A stretch of DNA of 22,606 nt from CAYVFC01 sp964450715 (GTDB lineage Bacteria > Myxococcota_A > Polyangia > Polyangiales > JAFGIB01). Location of the stretch: NCBI GenBank assembly GCA_964450715.1, contig CAYVFC010000131.1, positions 1-22,606 on the forward strand, read 5' to 3'. Every line of letters begins with the position of its first letter. The stretch's first letter is position 1. A program made the position numbers and the translations under genes. Positions 1-5,944 of this stretch are shown here, one piece after another. The notes below the pieces were generated by a model. The model saw only the letters and a program-made list of their open reading frames with translations. It had not been told where the DNA came from and searched no databases.

Positions 1-69
1 AGTCGCGCGTCCGGCACCGACGCGCGCCGGCCCGCCCGCGCCGATGCCGAGTCACCCCGCAGGATTTAA
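1..69 (+). CDS. Possible 3' end of a truncated upstream gene
   Basis: Reading from base 1, frame 1 stays open for 22 codons and ends at TAA (67-69). Nearly every codon ends in G or C, as in the real genes of the window, while the DNA just after the stop is repeat sequence. The visible residues are rich in Arg, Ala and Pro and carry no recognisable motif. It could be the C-terminal tail of a gene starting outside the window. It could equally be chance open frame in GC-rich DNA. Confidence 0.25.
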   Translation, partial: SRASGTDARRPARADAESPRRI

Positions 70-83
70 GCGGTTCGGTTCTC

Positions 84-246
84 TAGAAGTGGTTTCAAAA
101 CCCCTCCCGTCGTCTTTCGGGCGGGGCGGCCCCATCTGCGGCGTCGCACCTCCTCGAAATGGCCCCGCTATTCCTCGTCGTCGCTCCTTGCAGCTGGGGC
201 CGCCGCGCTCCGAAATACTCGGTCCGTATTTATGCAATAGCTTCTA
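84..246 (-). repeat. MITE-like dispersed repeat, copy A (163 bp)
   Basis: Read on the minus strand, this segment begins TAGAAG and ends CTTCTA. It matches, over its whole length and with scattered differences, the segment at 9485-9646 on the plus strand. Inside it a 9-bp block GGCGGCCCC pairs perfectly with GGGGCCGCC further on, so the element can fold into a long imperfect hairpin. The termini are degenerate inverted repeats, TAGAAG...CATAAATAC on one side and a weaker match on the other. No transposase is encoded. It looks like a non-autonomous mobile or REP-type element. The TA dinucleotide at both outer ends would suit a TA-targeting transposase, which is inference. Confidence 0.75.
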
Positions 247-252
247 CCGTTA

Positions 253-315
253 TCATCTCGAACGAAGTGAGAGATCTCCTTTACCCGGAGAGATTTCTCC
301 CTCCGGTCGAAATGA
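253..315. repeat. Short imperfect palindromic repeat (REP-like)
   Basis: The left half, from TCATCTCGA to GAGATCTC, is an imperfect reverse complement of the right half, from GAGAGATTTC to TCGAAATGA, giving a hairpin of about 26 bp per arm. Sequences of this shape, with TCATTTCGA-type ends and GAGAGATTTCTC cores, are familiar dispersed intergenic repeats in many environmental genomes. This one lies immediately next to the MITE-like copy A. Between here and the promoter at 481 I see only a weak stem (394-399 with 410-415) and no gene. Confidence 0.55.
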
Positions 316-480
316 CATGAAGGCTGCGAAACGACAAGGTACGACATCCGTACCCTGTGCATTTCACACCACACTATCGCGAACGCATATGACGCGATTG
401 TCATAGCGAAATCGCTGCAACGGGTAAGGCGGGCGTTTTTCGACGGACTTTCCTTCGCGCTATTCAACGCTTTCGGGCCT

Positions 481-496
481 TGGCATCGGATTTGCA
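481..496 (+). promoter_or_regulatory. Sigma-54 (-24/-12) type promoter
   Basis: The bases TGGCATCGGATTTGCA match the RpoN consensus TGGCAC-N5-TTGCA, with the GG and GC doublets at the required spacing. A transcript would start near 507 and leave a leader of about 60 nt before the lipoprotein start at 568. RpoN promoters need an AAA+ enhancer-binding activator. I see no such gene in the window and no clear upstream activator site. Confidence 0.55.
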
Positions 497-567
497 GTTA
501 ATCGGTCCAACTTGCTTGCTTATCTCTTACTTACCTATTCCTTTCTTATTCATCAGGAGGTTATCCG

Positions 568-2037
568 ATGCTTGGCGCGCTTATTTCACCGCTTTGCTTC
601 TGCCGGAAACGGCTTCTTACGACCGGATCGTTGGTCGCTCTGCTTCTTCTCTCTTCTATCGGCTGCCAGATAGAGGGAGGATGGAACGAAAACCAACGCG
701 AACCCGGTAGCGGCGACCAGGGCGTCGCGCTCTCCTGGGGCGAGATCGCGGTCGACCCCGGGGGCGACTACTTCGTGTCCAGCCTGGACGACAGCCTGCT
801 GCTGGTCCGGCTCGACAGCGGCGAGCAGGAGACGATCCTCGAGGGACTGAAACCGGCGCGACTCGCCTTCGCCAACACGCGTCCGGTCATCTTCGTGGCC
901 GGCGAGCTCGATGGCGACGAAATGCTTATCGCCTATGATGTGACGCGAGCGAGCGAGCTGTGGCGCAAACGCCTTGGATCTTCCGATGACCACGCGATCT
1001 TCTCCGTCGCGCGCTTGAATATGACGGTAACCGGCGACGACGCGCACCTCGTGCTCTCCGATCGGCGCGCCATCCAGGTACACTCGCCGAGCGAGGGGAC
1101 GGTCGGATTGACGCGCTCGTTCGGCGACTCCATCGAGGACATCGACCTGGCCGGGAACGGACGGCTGTTGGTCACGCTGGAAACCGAGTGGGACGGCGAC
1201 ACTCCATTCACTTCCATCGTCTCCGTATCTCTGGATACCGGGGCCACGGTTACCATCGAAGTGCCGAACTGCTCGGACGAGCTGGTACTGTCGCCGGACG
1301 GCAGGTCTGCCTTTCTGGCGCCCACCACCTGTGTGGAGCCCACTTCCAACCGGAACAAGGACCCGGTCTCGGTCATCGATCTGGAAAAGAACGAGTTCGT
1401 TCGCAACCTGCCCGGCTTCGGACCGGTGGCCATGGACAGGGCTGGCAAGCGCATGGTCGCCTTCATGGACATGGACAACCTGGACCGCAGCCTCTTCGAC
1501 TCTCCTGAGGACGTACCGGCGCGCGAGGAGAGCCGCTATCACCTGATGTTCATCGAGGTCGACGATCTTTCCTTCAGCTCGCTGGCGCTGGGAGACGTGC
1601 TGCCGCGCTACGCGCTTACCCCGGACGGCAAGATGCTGCTGATCGACGAGGATAGGTGGCTGCAGCAGATGCGCCTGCGCGTGCTGGACATCGATTCCAA
1701 AACCATGAGCACCATCTCCGGACCGGACGTCCAGCTCGACAACTTCGTCATCACCAGCGACTCGAGCACGGTCTATCTGCTGGACCACGGGCTATTCGAG
1801 CTGTCGGTAGGCGAAGCGCTGGTGAACAGCGTGGCCATCGACTTCACCCCCAGCAATATCAACATCACGCCCGACGATCGCTACCTGATCCTCCGCCAGT
1901 CCGATACCAGGCTCTGGATGTACGACACCCTCCAGCAAGAGATCTGTTACGGAGTCGAGCTGGGCGTCGATGCCTCCTTCAAGATAGAGGTCGAGGGCAC
2001 GCTGACCGTGACGCTTTCCGAGGAGATACCGGACTGA
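568..2037 (+). CDS. Beta-propeller (WD40/YVTN-like) lipoprotein
   Basis: This is a 489-aa predicted lipoprotein. The start is fixed by AGGAGG at 555-560, seven bases before the ATG. Basic residues (R14, K15, R16) precede a hydrophobic stretch and a lipobox ending at Cys33 (SSIGC). After an acidic, Gly-rich linker the protein shows recurring blade-like motifs: LSPDGRSAFL, LTPDGKMLLI, ITSDSSTVYLL and ITPDDRYLIL. These SPDG/TPDG turns followed by beta strands are typical of WD40-like or YVTN-type propellers. The protein probably sits on the periplasmic face of the inner or outer membrane and acts as a binding scaffold. No catalytic motif is visible and the partner is unknown. A sigma-54-like promoter lies upstream, suggesting regulated expression. 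The gene ends close to the assembly gap, so any downstream operon partner is hidden. Confidence 0.8.
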   Translation: MLGALISPLCFCRKRLLTTGSLVALLLLSSIGCQIEGGWNENQREPGSGDQGVALSWGEIAVDPGGDYFVSSLDDSLLLVRLDSGEQETILEGLKPARLAFANTRPVIFVAGELDGDEMLIAYDVTRASELWRKRLGSSDDHAIFSVARLNMTVTGDDAHLVLSDRRAIQVHSPSEGTVGLTRSFGDSIEDIDLAGNGRLLVTLETEWDGDTPFTSIVSVSLDTGATVTIEVPNCSDELVLSPDGRSAFLAPTTCVEPTSNRNKDPVSVIDLEKNEFVRNLPGFGPVAMDRAGKRMVAFMDMDNLDRSLFDSPEDVPAREESRYHLMFIEVDDLSFSSLALGDVLPRYALTPDGKMLLIDEDRWLQQMRLRVLDIDSKTMSTISGPDVQLDNFVITSDSSTVYLLDHGLFELSVGEALVNSVAIDFTPSNINITPDDRYLILRQSDTRLWMYDTLQQEICYGVELGVDASFKIEVEGTLTVTLSEEIPD

Positions 2038-2063
2038 GGGGGCCGCATGGCTCGAAAAGAGTC

Positions 2064-2149
2064 GGGGGGGGGGGGGGGGGGGGGGCCCCCCCGGGGCCGC
2101 GGGCGGGGGGGGGGCCGAGGGGGGGGGGGGGGGGGGGGGNNNNNNNNNN
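2064..2149. other. Poly-G low-complexity tract and 10-N assembly gap
   Basis: Long G runs, broken only by short C or A interruptions, lead into ten Ns at 2140-2149. Such runs are unlike any other part of the window. They fit sequencing dark-cycle or scaffold-end artefact better than real DNA. Open frames crossing this stretch encode poly-Gly or poly-Pro and are not genes. The true distance between the lipoprotein gene and the sigma factor gene is unknown. Confidence 0.9.
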
Positions 2150-2471
2150 CTTGCGGAGTCTATCCCGCCTGGCGGGGGCCGATGGGCGCCAAACCCGGCG
2201 GCGGGGCGGTTTTGTTAACCCCGCCGGCGCCGCGTTTACCAATACGACTCGATCGCCTTATCGGTGCGAGCGTCTCGGATGGTTCGGGTGGGCCGGGGCC
2301 GGTGGGCGGGGGACGCGCGGATTGCATTGGCCCGCCCGACGGAGTCAATTGCACTGGTGGGCCGCAACGCTTTTTAATCCCCCTTTTAGGAGGCCGGAGG
2401 ACAAAAGGCATACACTTCCGGACAACCTGTCCGTCCCAGGCCAGGGGTAGGTGCCTCCTCAAGTAGGCGGC
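2150..2471. other. Gene-free stretch of doubtful quality after the gap
   Basis: No credible gene is visible here. The open frames are Gly/Pro/Arg-rich, have no ribosome-binding site and run out of the poly-G tract. Composition is uneven, with many short G or C runs, so base errors near the scaffold edge are likely. The promoter region of the sigma factor gene should lie at its right end. Confidence 0.5.
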
Positions 2472-2491
2472 TATAATGAGCGCCTATTATA
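2472..2491. promoter_or_regulatory. Palindromic TATAAT motif upstream of the sigma gene
   Basis: TATAAT (2472-2477) and ATTATA (2486-2491) form an inverted repeat, giving a perfect -10 hexamer on each strand. A matching -35 box 17 bases upstream is not evident. The site could be the promoter of the sigma factor gene or an operator overlapping it. ATG at 2476-2478 lies inside the motif. Confidence 0.35.
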
Positions 2492-2580
2492 CGGAGTAGA
2501 AAACGAGTACCCGTGACATAGAAGGTCGCCGGAAGCTAATAGAAGCCGCGCGAGGGGGCGATGCGGAGGCACTGGAGGCC

Positions 2581-3399
2581 GTGCTGCAGCGGGCATCGCC
2601 GCGCGTCTTTCGCTTCGGTATGAAAATGTGCGAGCACCAGCAGGACGCCCAGGACGTCCTGCAGGAGACGCTATTGGCCATGGCGCGCGGACTCGAGGAC
2701 TTGCGCGAGCCCGACGCGCTGCTCTCCTGGGCCTACCGGATTGCGCGGGGCTTCTGCACCAAAAAGCGGCGCAGGAGCAAGTTCGCACCGCCGGCCGAAC
2801 GGTCGCTGGAGCGGGAGGCGCGACCCCCGGCCGATCCGGACCAGAACCCGGAGGGGGCGTACTCCGGCGCGCAGCTCGCCGAGGCGTTGCAGAAGGCCAT
2901 AGCCGGGCTGCGACCCGACCAGCGCGAGGTGCTGCTGCTGCGCGACGTGGAGGGCCTGACCGCACCCGAGGTGTCGGAGGCTCTCGGGATCGGCGTGCGA
3001 GCGGTCAAGAGCCGCCTGCATCGAGCCCGGGCCTCGATGCGGCAACAGCTGGCTCCCTTCCTGGAGCGTTGGGAGGCGGCAGGGCCGTATACCGCGGAGG
3101 AGCGGGACGCGGCGACAGAAAGGGACGCGAGCCGCGAAAAGGCCGAGCGCTGCCCGGACACGGTGCGGCTGTTCTCGCGTCACCTGGAGGGCGAGCTCGG
3201 GCCGGCCGACTGCAGGAAGATGCAGCGGCACCTGGCGGGATGCGAACCCTGCCGAGCGCGATGCCGGTCGCTGAAGAAGACGCTAGCGCTGTGTGCGGAA
3301 TCGGCCTCTGCCGAGCTCCCCGAGGTCACCAAGGAGGCCGTCAAGAAAGCGTTACGGGCCTACCTCAGCGAAGCCGACCGAAAACGACCGGTTGGCTGA
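2581..3399 (+). CDS. ECF-type RNA polymerase sigma factor with C-terminal zinc-finger tail
   Basis: This sigma-70 family factor contains region 2 (DAQDVLQETLLAMARG, then WAYRIARGFCTKKRRR). Region 4 follows, with a helix-turn-helix near LTAPEVSEALGIGVRAVKSRLHRAR. Past region 4 a basic/acidic linker leads to HLEGELGPADC...HLAGCEPC, an H-x3-C-x2-C motif like that of zinc-binding anti-sigma domains, so sensor and sigma appear fused. The listed GTG start removes about 20 conserved residues: the in-frame codons from 2500 read on as LIEAARGGDAEALEA, a normal region 2 beginning. No standard start codon exists there. An in-frame ATG at 2476 with AGGCGG before it is cut off by TAG at 2497. Either the N-terminus is damaged, an unusual start is used, or a base error occurred near the gap. 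Sigma identity is firm and the start is not. Confidence 0.85.
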   Translation: MLQRASPRVFRFGMKMCEHQQDAQDVLQETLLAMARGLEDLREPDALLSWAYRIARGFCTKKRRRSKFAPPAERSLEREARPPADPDQNPEGAYSGAQLAEALQKAIAGLRPDQREVLLLRDVEGLTAPEVSEALGIGVRAVKSRLHRARASMRQQLAPFLERWEAAGPYTAEERDAATERDASREKAERCPDTVRLFSRHLEGELGPADCRKMQRHLAGCEPCRARCRSLKKTLALCAESASAELPEVTKEAVKKALRAYLSEADRKRPVG

Positions 3400-3445
3400 A
3401 TCCCTTTCCATGGGATTGGCTCTTACCAGCTGGGGAACGGTAAGC

Positions 3446-3619
3446 ATGGAAAAGGACAAGAGAAAAATGCTGATATCGGTCTTTCTGGGAGCTGCAGCCG
3501 GCTACGCATTCTACTACTTCATCGGCTGCTCGAGCGGTGCCTGCCCACTGACCTCCGATCCCTGGACCAGCACGGGATACGGGGCATTATTGGGCTGGCT
3601 GGCGGCCAGCGCCTGGTAG
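3446..3619 (+). CDS. Small two-helix membrane protein (DUF6132-like)
   Basis: This is a 57-aa protein. Its ATG lies 46 bases after the sigma factor stop, behind a G/A-rich stretch (GGGGAACGG). After a short basic head (KDKRK) come a hydrophobic segment (LISVFLGAAAGYAFYYFIG), a short loop with the motif CSSGACPLTSDPWTS, and a second hydrophobic segment (GYGALLGWLAASAW). The C-x4-C-P-[IL]-T pattern followed by W-x-S is what I recall for the small DUF6132 family, which has no known function. The two cysteines could bind metal or form a disulfide. It may be co-transcribed with the sigma factor, and its end lies only 22 bases from the convergent lipoprotein gene. Confidence 0.7.
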   Translation: MEKDKRKMLISVFLGAAAGYAFYYFIGCSSGACPLTSDPWTSTGYGALLGWLAASAW

Positions 3620-3641
3620 GAATCAGCCGATCGAGCCGGAA

Positions 3642-4262
3642 TTACCCGCCGTCGACAGCGGGAGTTCCGCCCGTACCGGGGAAGCCGCCGTCGAAGTTCG
3701 GCAGGCCGCCCTCGAAGCTGAGATTGACGCAGCACTCCTGCCCCGATGGACAGCCGGGGAGCGATATCGTGCCCGAGCAGCTGCCCGTGGCAACGCAGGT
3801 GATGCTGTCGGTCATGCTCATGCTCGCGGCGATGGTCTCGCACTGGTCGGAGTCGACGCAGCACTCCAGGCCCTGGGCGCATCCACCGGGTAGAGGCGCG
3901 AACCCGCCTTCACAGGCCGCGGTCGGCTGCAAGCAGACGCCGCTCGCCTGGGCTACCACCAGGTTGATGCTGCAGGCCTCGTTCTCCTGGGAGAAGCCAC
4001 CGGCGTCGATGACCTGAGCCGCGCCGTCGTTCTGTCCGGCATCCATGGGCTCGCCTCCGGTGCCGGCTCCGCTCGTGCCGCCGCTACCAGCCGGGGAGCC
4101 CGACGTGCCGCCGCCGCCGGCGTAGGGAGTTCCTGCCTGCCCGCCGCTGCCACCCGACGAGCCGTCGTCGTCGTCGTCTCCGCAGGCAGTTACAAGGACC
4201 AGCGCCAACATCGAAATGAGCGCCGCCAAAATCGACCATCCGGACCTGGAATTCTCTTTCAT
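3642..4262 (-). CDS. Cys-rich lipoprotein with Asp/Gly-Ser linker
   Basis: This is a predicted lipoprotein of 206 aa. The ATG at 4262 follows GAGG at a spacing of eight bases. A GTG at 4280 would add six residues but has no ribosome-binding site. A hydrophobic signal ends in LVTAC, with the lipid-anchored Cys at residue 27. It is followed by five Asp residues and a long Gly/Ser/Thr/Ala linker, typical of surface lipoproteins in Myxococcota-like genomes. The folded part has two similar Cys-rich halves, each ending in a Gln-Glu-Cys-Cys or Leu-Glu-Cys-Cys motif (GCAQGLECCV, GCPSGQECCV), suggesting a duplicated disulfide module. The tail is again Gly/Asp-rich. No function can be assigned. It is transcribed away from aroA. 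Confidence 0.75.
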   Translation of the reverse strand: MKENSRSGWSILAALISMLALVLVTACGDDDDDGSSGGSGGQAGTPYAGGGGTSGSPAGSGGTSGAGTGGEPMDAGQNDGAAQVIDAGGFSQENEACSINLVVAQASGVCLQPTAACEGGFAPLPGGCAQGLECCVDSDQCETIAASMSMTDSITCVATGSCSGTISLPGCPSGQECCVNLSFEGGLPNFDGGFPGTGGTPAVDGG

Positions 4263-4432
4263 TTCCAACACCTCGTTCACAACTAAGGCAGTACCCCGAT
4301 TTTTCTAATTGTGCGAATTCTGCGCTTGTATACGCTGTTCTTCCGTTTTTGGGAAGCTTTTGTCAACCCTGTTCGCCACACCCCCGAAAACGGATTCGGC
4401 CGCTGCTACTCAGTGCTCCCCGGCGCTGGTTT

Positions 4433-4450
4433 CGGTCGGAAAACCGACCG
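4433..4450 (+). promoter_or_regulatory. Hairpin in the aroA leader
   Basis: CGGTCGG (4433-4439) pairs perfectly with CCGACCG (4444-4450) around an AAAA loop, and GTTCCCTTTTATT follows. The stem with the T-rich stretch resembles a weak intrinsic terminator, so it could act as an attenuator of the aro operon. It lies in the 347-bp divergent region between the minus-strand lipoprotein and aroA. I could not assign clear -35/-10 promoters in the rest of that region. Confidence 0.4.
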
Positions 4451-4464
4451 GTTCCCTTTTATTC

Positions 4465-4518
4465 CTACCGGTTCTCACGGTAGCGAGGAGGTTGCTAATG
4501 CCCAAAATCTGCCTACCG
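4465..4518 (+). promoter_or_regulatory. Alternative-pairing element around the leader ORF
   Basis: CGGTAG (4478-4483), just before a strong ribosome-binding site, can pair with either of two CTACCG copies. One is at 4465-4470, before it. The other is at 4513-4518, inside the leader ORF. The two pairings are mutually exclusive, and the second encloses the GAGGAGG and ATG of the leader ORF. This is the arrangement expected of a translation-sensitive switch, though the 6-bp stems are short and could be coincidental. Confidence 0.35.
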
Positions 4519-4539
4519 ATCGCCCTGGAAAGATGCTAA
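4498..4539 (+). CDS. Candidate 13-aa leader peptide upstream of aroA
   Basis: ATG at 4498 is preceded at ideal spacing by GAGGAGG (4485-4491), the strongest ribosome-binding site in the neighbourhood. It opens the short reading frame MPKICLPIALERC, ending in TAA at 4537-4539, 70 bases before aroA. It contains no Phe, Tyr or Trp run, so it is not a classical aromatic attenuator peptide. Its value may lie in ribosome positioning over the overlapping hairpin. Coding status is inferred from the ribosome-binding site alone. Confidence 0.35.
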   Translation: MPKICLPIALERC

Positions 4540-4572
4540 CCGTTCGCGACCGGCAGCCGATCCCGCCCTCTG

Positions 4573-4590
4573 GCCGGACAGATATCCGGC
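4573..4590 (+). promoter_or_regulatory. Hairpin just before the aroA ribosome-binding site
   Basis: GCCGGA (4573-4578) pairs perfectly with TCCGGC (4585-4590) around a six-base loop. It is followed by the palindrome GGGCGCCC, whose last base touches the GGAGG (4599-4603) of aroA. Extension or refolding of this stem could mask the ribosome-binding site. It is seen directly as an inverted repeat, and its role is inferred. Confidence 0.35.
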
Positions 4591-4609
4591 GGGCGCCCGG
4601 AGGCAAGCC

Positions 4610-5896
4610 ATGAAGCTCGTAGCGGAAAAATCGACACTGAGAGGAACGGTCGCCATTCCCGCGTCCAAGTCCCACACCATACGCGCGGTGGCGATCGCAT
4701 CGCTGGCCGAGGGGGAGAGCGTGATCCGCTCCCCCCTTATATCCGGCGACACCCTGAGCGCGGTTACCTGTTACCGGGCGCTGGGCGCGACGATAGATAC
4801 GAGCGACGACAGCGCCTGGAAGGTGAAGGGAACCGGCGGGCGTCCCTCGGCACCGGCCGATCCGATCGACGTGGGCAACTCGGGCACCAGCCTGCGCATC
4901 GCGGTCTCCTCGGCGGCTCTCTGCGGCGGCAACGCGACCGTGCGGCTGACCGGCGACGAACAGATCCAGCAGCGCCCCATCGGTCCGCTGCTGCGCTCCC
5001 TCGAGCAGCTGGGAGCCAGCGCCCGCTCCGAGAGGGGCAACGACATGGCACCGGCTCTCGTCAGCGGCAAGCTCAAGGGTGGTACGACCGAGATCGAGTG
5101 CAAGACCAGCCAGTACCTCTCCAGCCTGCTGCTGGCCGCTCCGCTGGCCGAGAGCGATACCGAAATCGTCGTGACCCTGCTCAACGAGCCCGACTACGTG
5201 CAGATGACCCTGGACTGGCTGGACAAGCAGGGCATCCGCTACGAGCGGGAAGAGTTGCGCCGCTTCAAGGTCTATGGCAACCAGAAGTACCGGGCCTTTG
5301 ATCTCCCCATTCCGGCCGATTTCTCCAGCGCAACCTTTTTCCTCTGCGCGGGTGCACTGCTTCAAGACACGGACATCACCCTGACCGGCTTGGACTTCTC
5401 GGACAGCCAGCCGGACAAGGCGGTGGCCGACTACCTGCGGCGCATGGGAGCCGACATCTCCGTACAGGCCGAAGCGGTTCGCATCAAAAGCTCGCAACTG
5501 AGGGGCGTCGATATCGACATGAACAAGACGCCGGACGCGCTTCCGGCCATGGCGGTGGCCGGCGCCTTCGCCTCGGGCGAAACCCGGCTGCTCAACGTGC
5601 CCCAGGCCCGCATCAAGGAAACCGATCGCATCGCCTGCATGGCCGCAGAGCTGGGCAAGCTGGGCGTACGGGCCGTGGAGCTGCCCGATGGATTGGTGGT
5701 ACCGCATGGCAACGATCTACGCCCGACCGAGCTGGACGGCAGAAGCGACCACCGCATCGTCATGGCTTTGAGCCTGGCCTTGATGGCCCTGCAGGGAAGG
5801 GGCAGCATCGACACCGCCGAGGCCATCCGGGTGACCTTTCCCGAGTACGTGGAGCTGATGAAGCGTCTCGGCGCCCGGATGGAGCTGGAGGAATAG
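4610..5896 (+). CDS. aroA: 3-phosphoshikimate 1-carboxyvinyltransferase (EPSP synthase)
   Basis: The enzyme joins phosphoenolpyruvate to shikimate-3-phosphate to give EPSP, the sixth step of the shikimate pathway, in the cytoplasm. At 428 aa it has the normal length. Family motifs are in order: KSHTIR at 20-25 (phosphate and PEP binding), GNSGTSLR at 89-96 (GN[AS]GT loop), QQRPIG at 120-125, the D-x-N-K-T-P-D-ALP segment with the catalytic Asp, and RIKETDRI near the C-terminus. The GN[SA]GT-xx-R loop carries Gly at the glyphosate-contact position and Ile, not Pro, after the Arg, more like Gram-positive or archaeal enzymes than E. coli AroA. ATG follows GGAGG by six bases. It is the first gene of the aroA-aroC-chorismate mutase operon, with 48 bases to aroC. 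Confidence 0.95.
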   Translation: MKLVAEKSTLRGTVAIPASKSHTIRAVAIASLAEGESVIRSPLISGDTLSAVTCYRALGATIDTSDDSAWKVKGTGGRPSAPADPIDVGNSGTSLRIAVSSAALCGGNATVRLTGDEQIQQRPIGPLLRSLEQLGASARSERGNDMAPALVSGKLKGGTTEIECKTSQYLSSLLLAAPLAESDTEIVVTLLNEPDYVQMTLDWLDKQGIRYEREELRRFKVYGNQKYRAFDLPIPADFSSATFFLCAGALLQDTDITLTGLDFSDSQPDKAVADYLRRMGADISVQAEAVRIKSSQLRGVDIDMNKTPDALPAMAVAGAFASGETRLLNVPQARIKETDRIACMAAELGKLGVRAVELPDGLVVPHGNDLRPTELDGRSDHRIVMALSLALMALQGRGSIDTAEAIRVTFPEYVELMKRLGARMELEE

Positions 5897-5944
5897 CTTT
5901 TTTAGAGGGGGACTTCACTCGCCAACCCAAAGGAGATTGACGAA

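Noticed and set aside
84..246. Small conserved-looking proteins encoded by the MITE-like element
   Set aside because: Open frames in the two copies differ in start and end and have no ribosome-binding sites. Similarity follows the DNA repeat, not codon positions.
586..1788. 400-codon minus-strand open frame antisense to the propeller lipoprotein
   Set aside because: No ribosome-binding site, Arg/His/Val-rich composition typical of shadow frames in GC-rich DNA, and the plus strand has a clean lipoprotein signal and motifs.
2047..2466. Gly/Pro-rich open frames running through the poly-G tract
   Set aside because: They exist only because of the artefactual G runs and Ns.
3399..3417. Hairpin AATCCC/GGGATT after the sigma factor gene as a terminator
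   Set aside because: The stem is only six weak base pairs and is not followed by a T run.
4498..4539. Classical Phe/Trp attenuator leader
   Set aside because: The 13-residue peptide contains no Phe, Tyr or Trp, so simple aromatic-codon stalling is not supported, though another leader mechanism remains possible.
4475..5707. 410-codon minus-strand open frame across aroA
   Set aside because: It is the shadow of aroA, whose motifs are unambiguous. Its protein has no recognisable domain.
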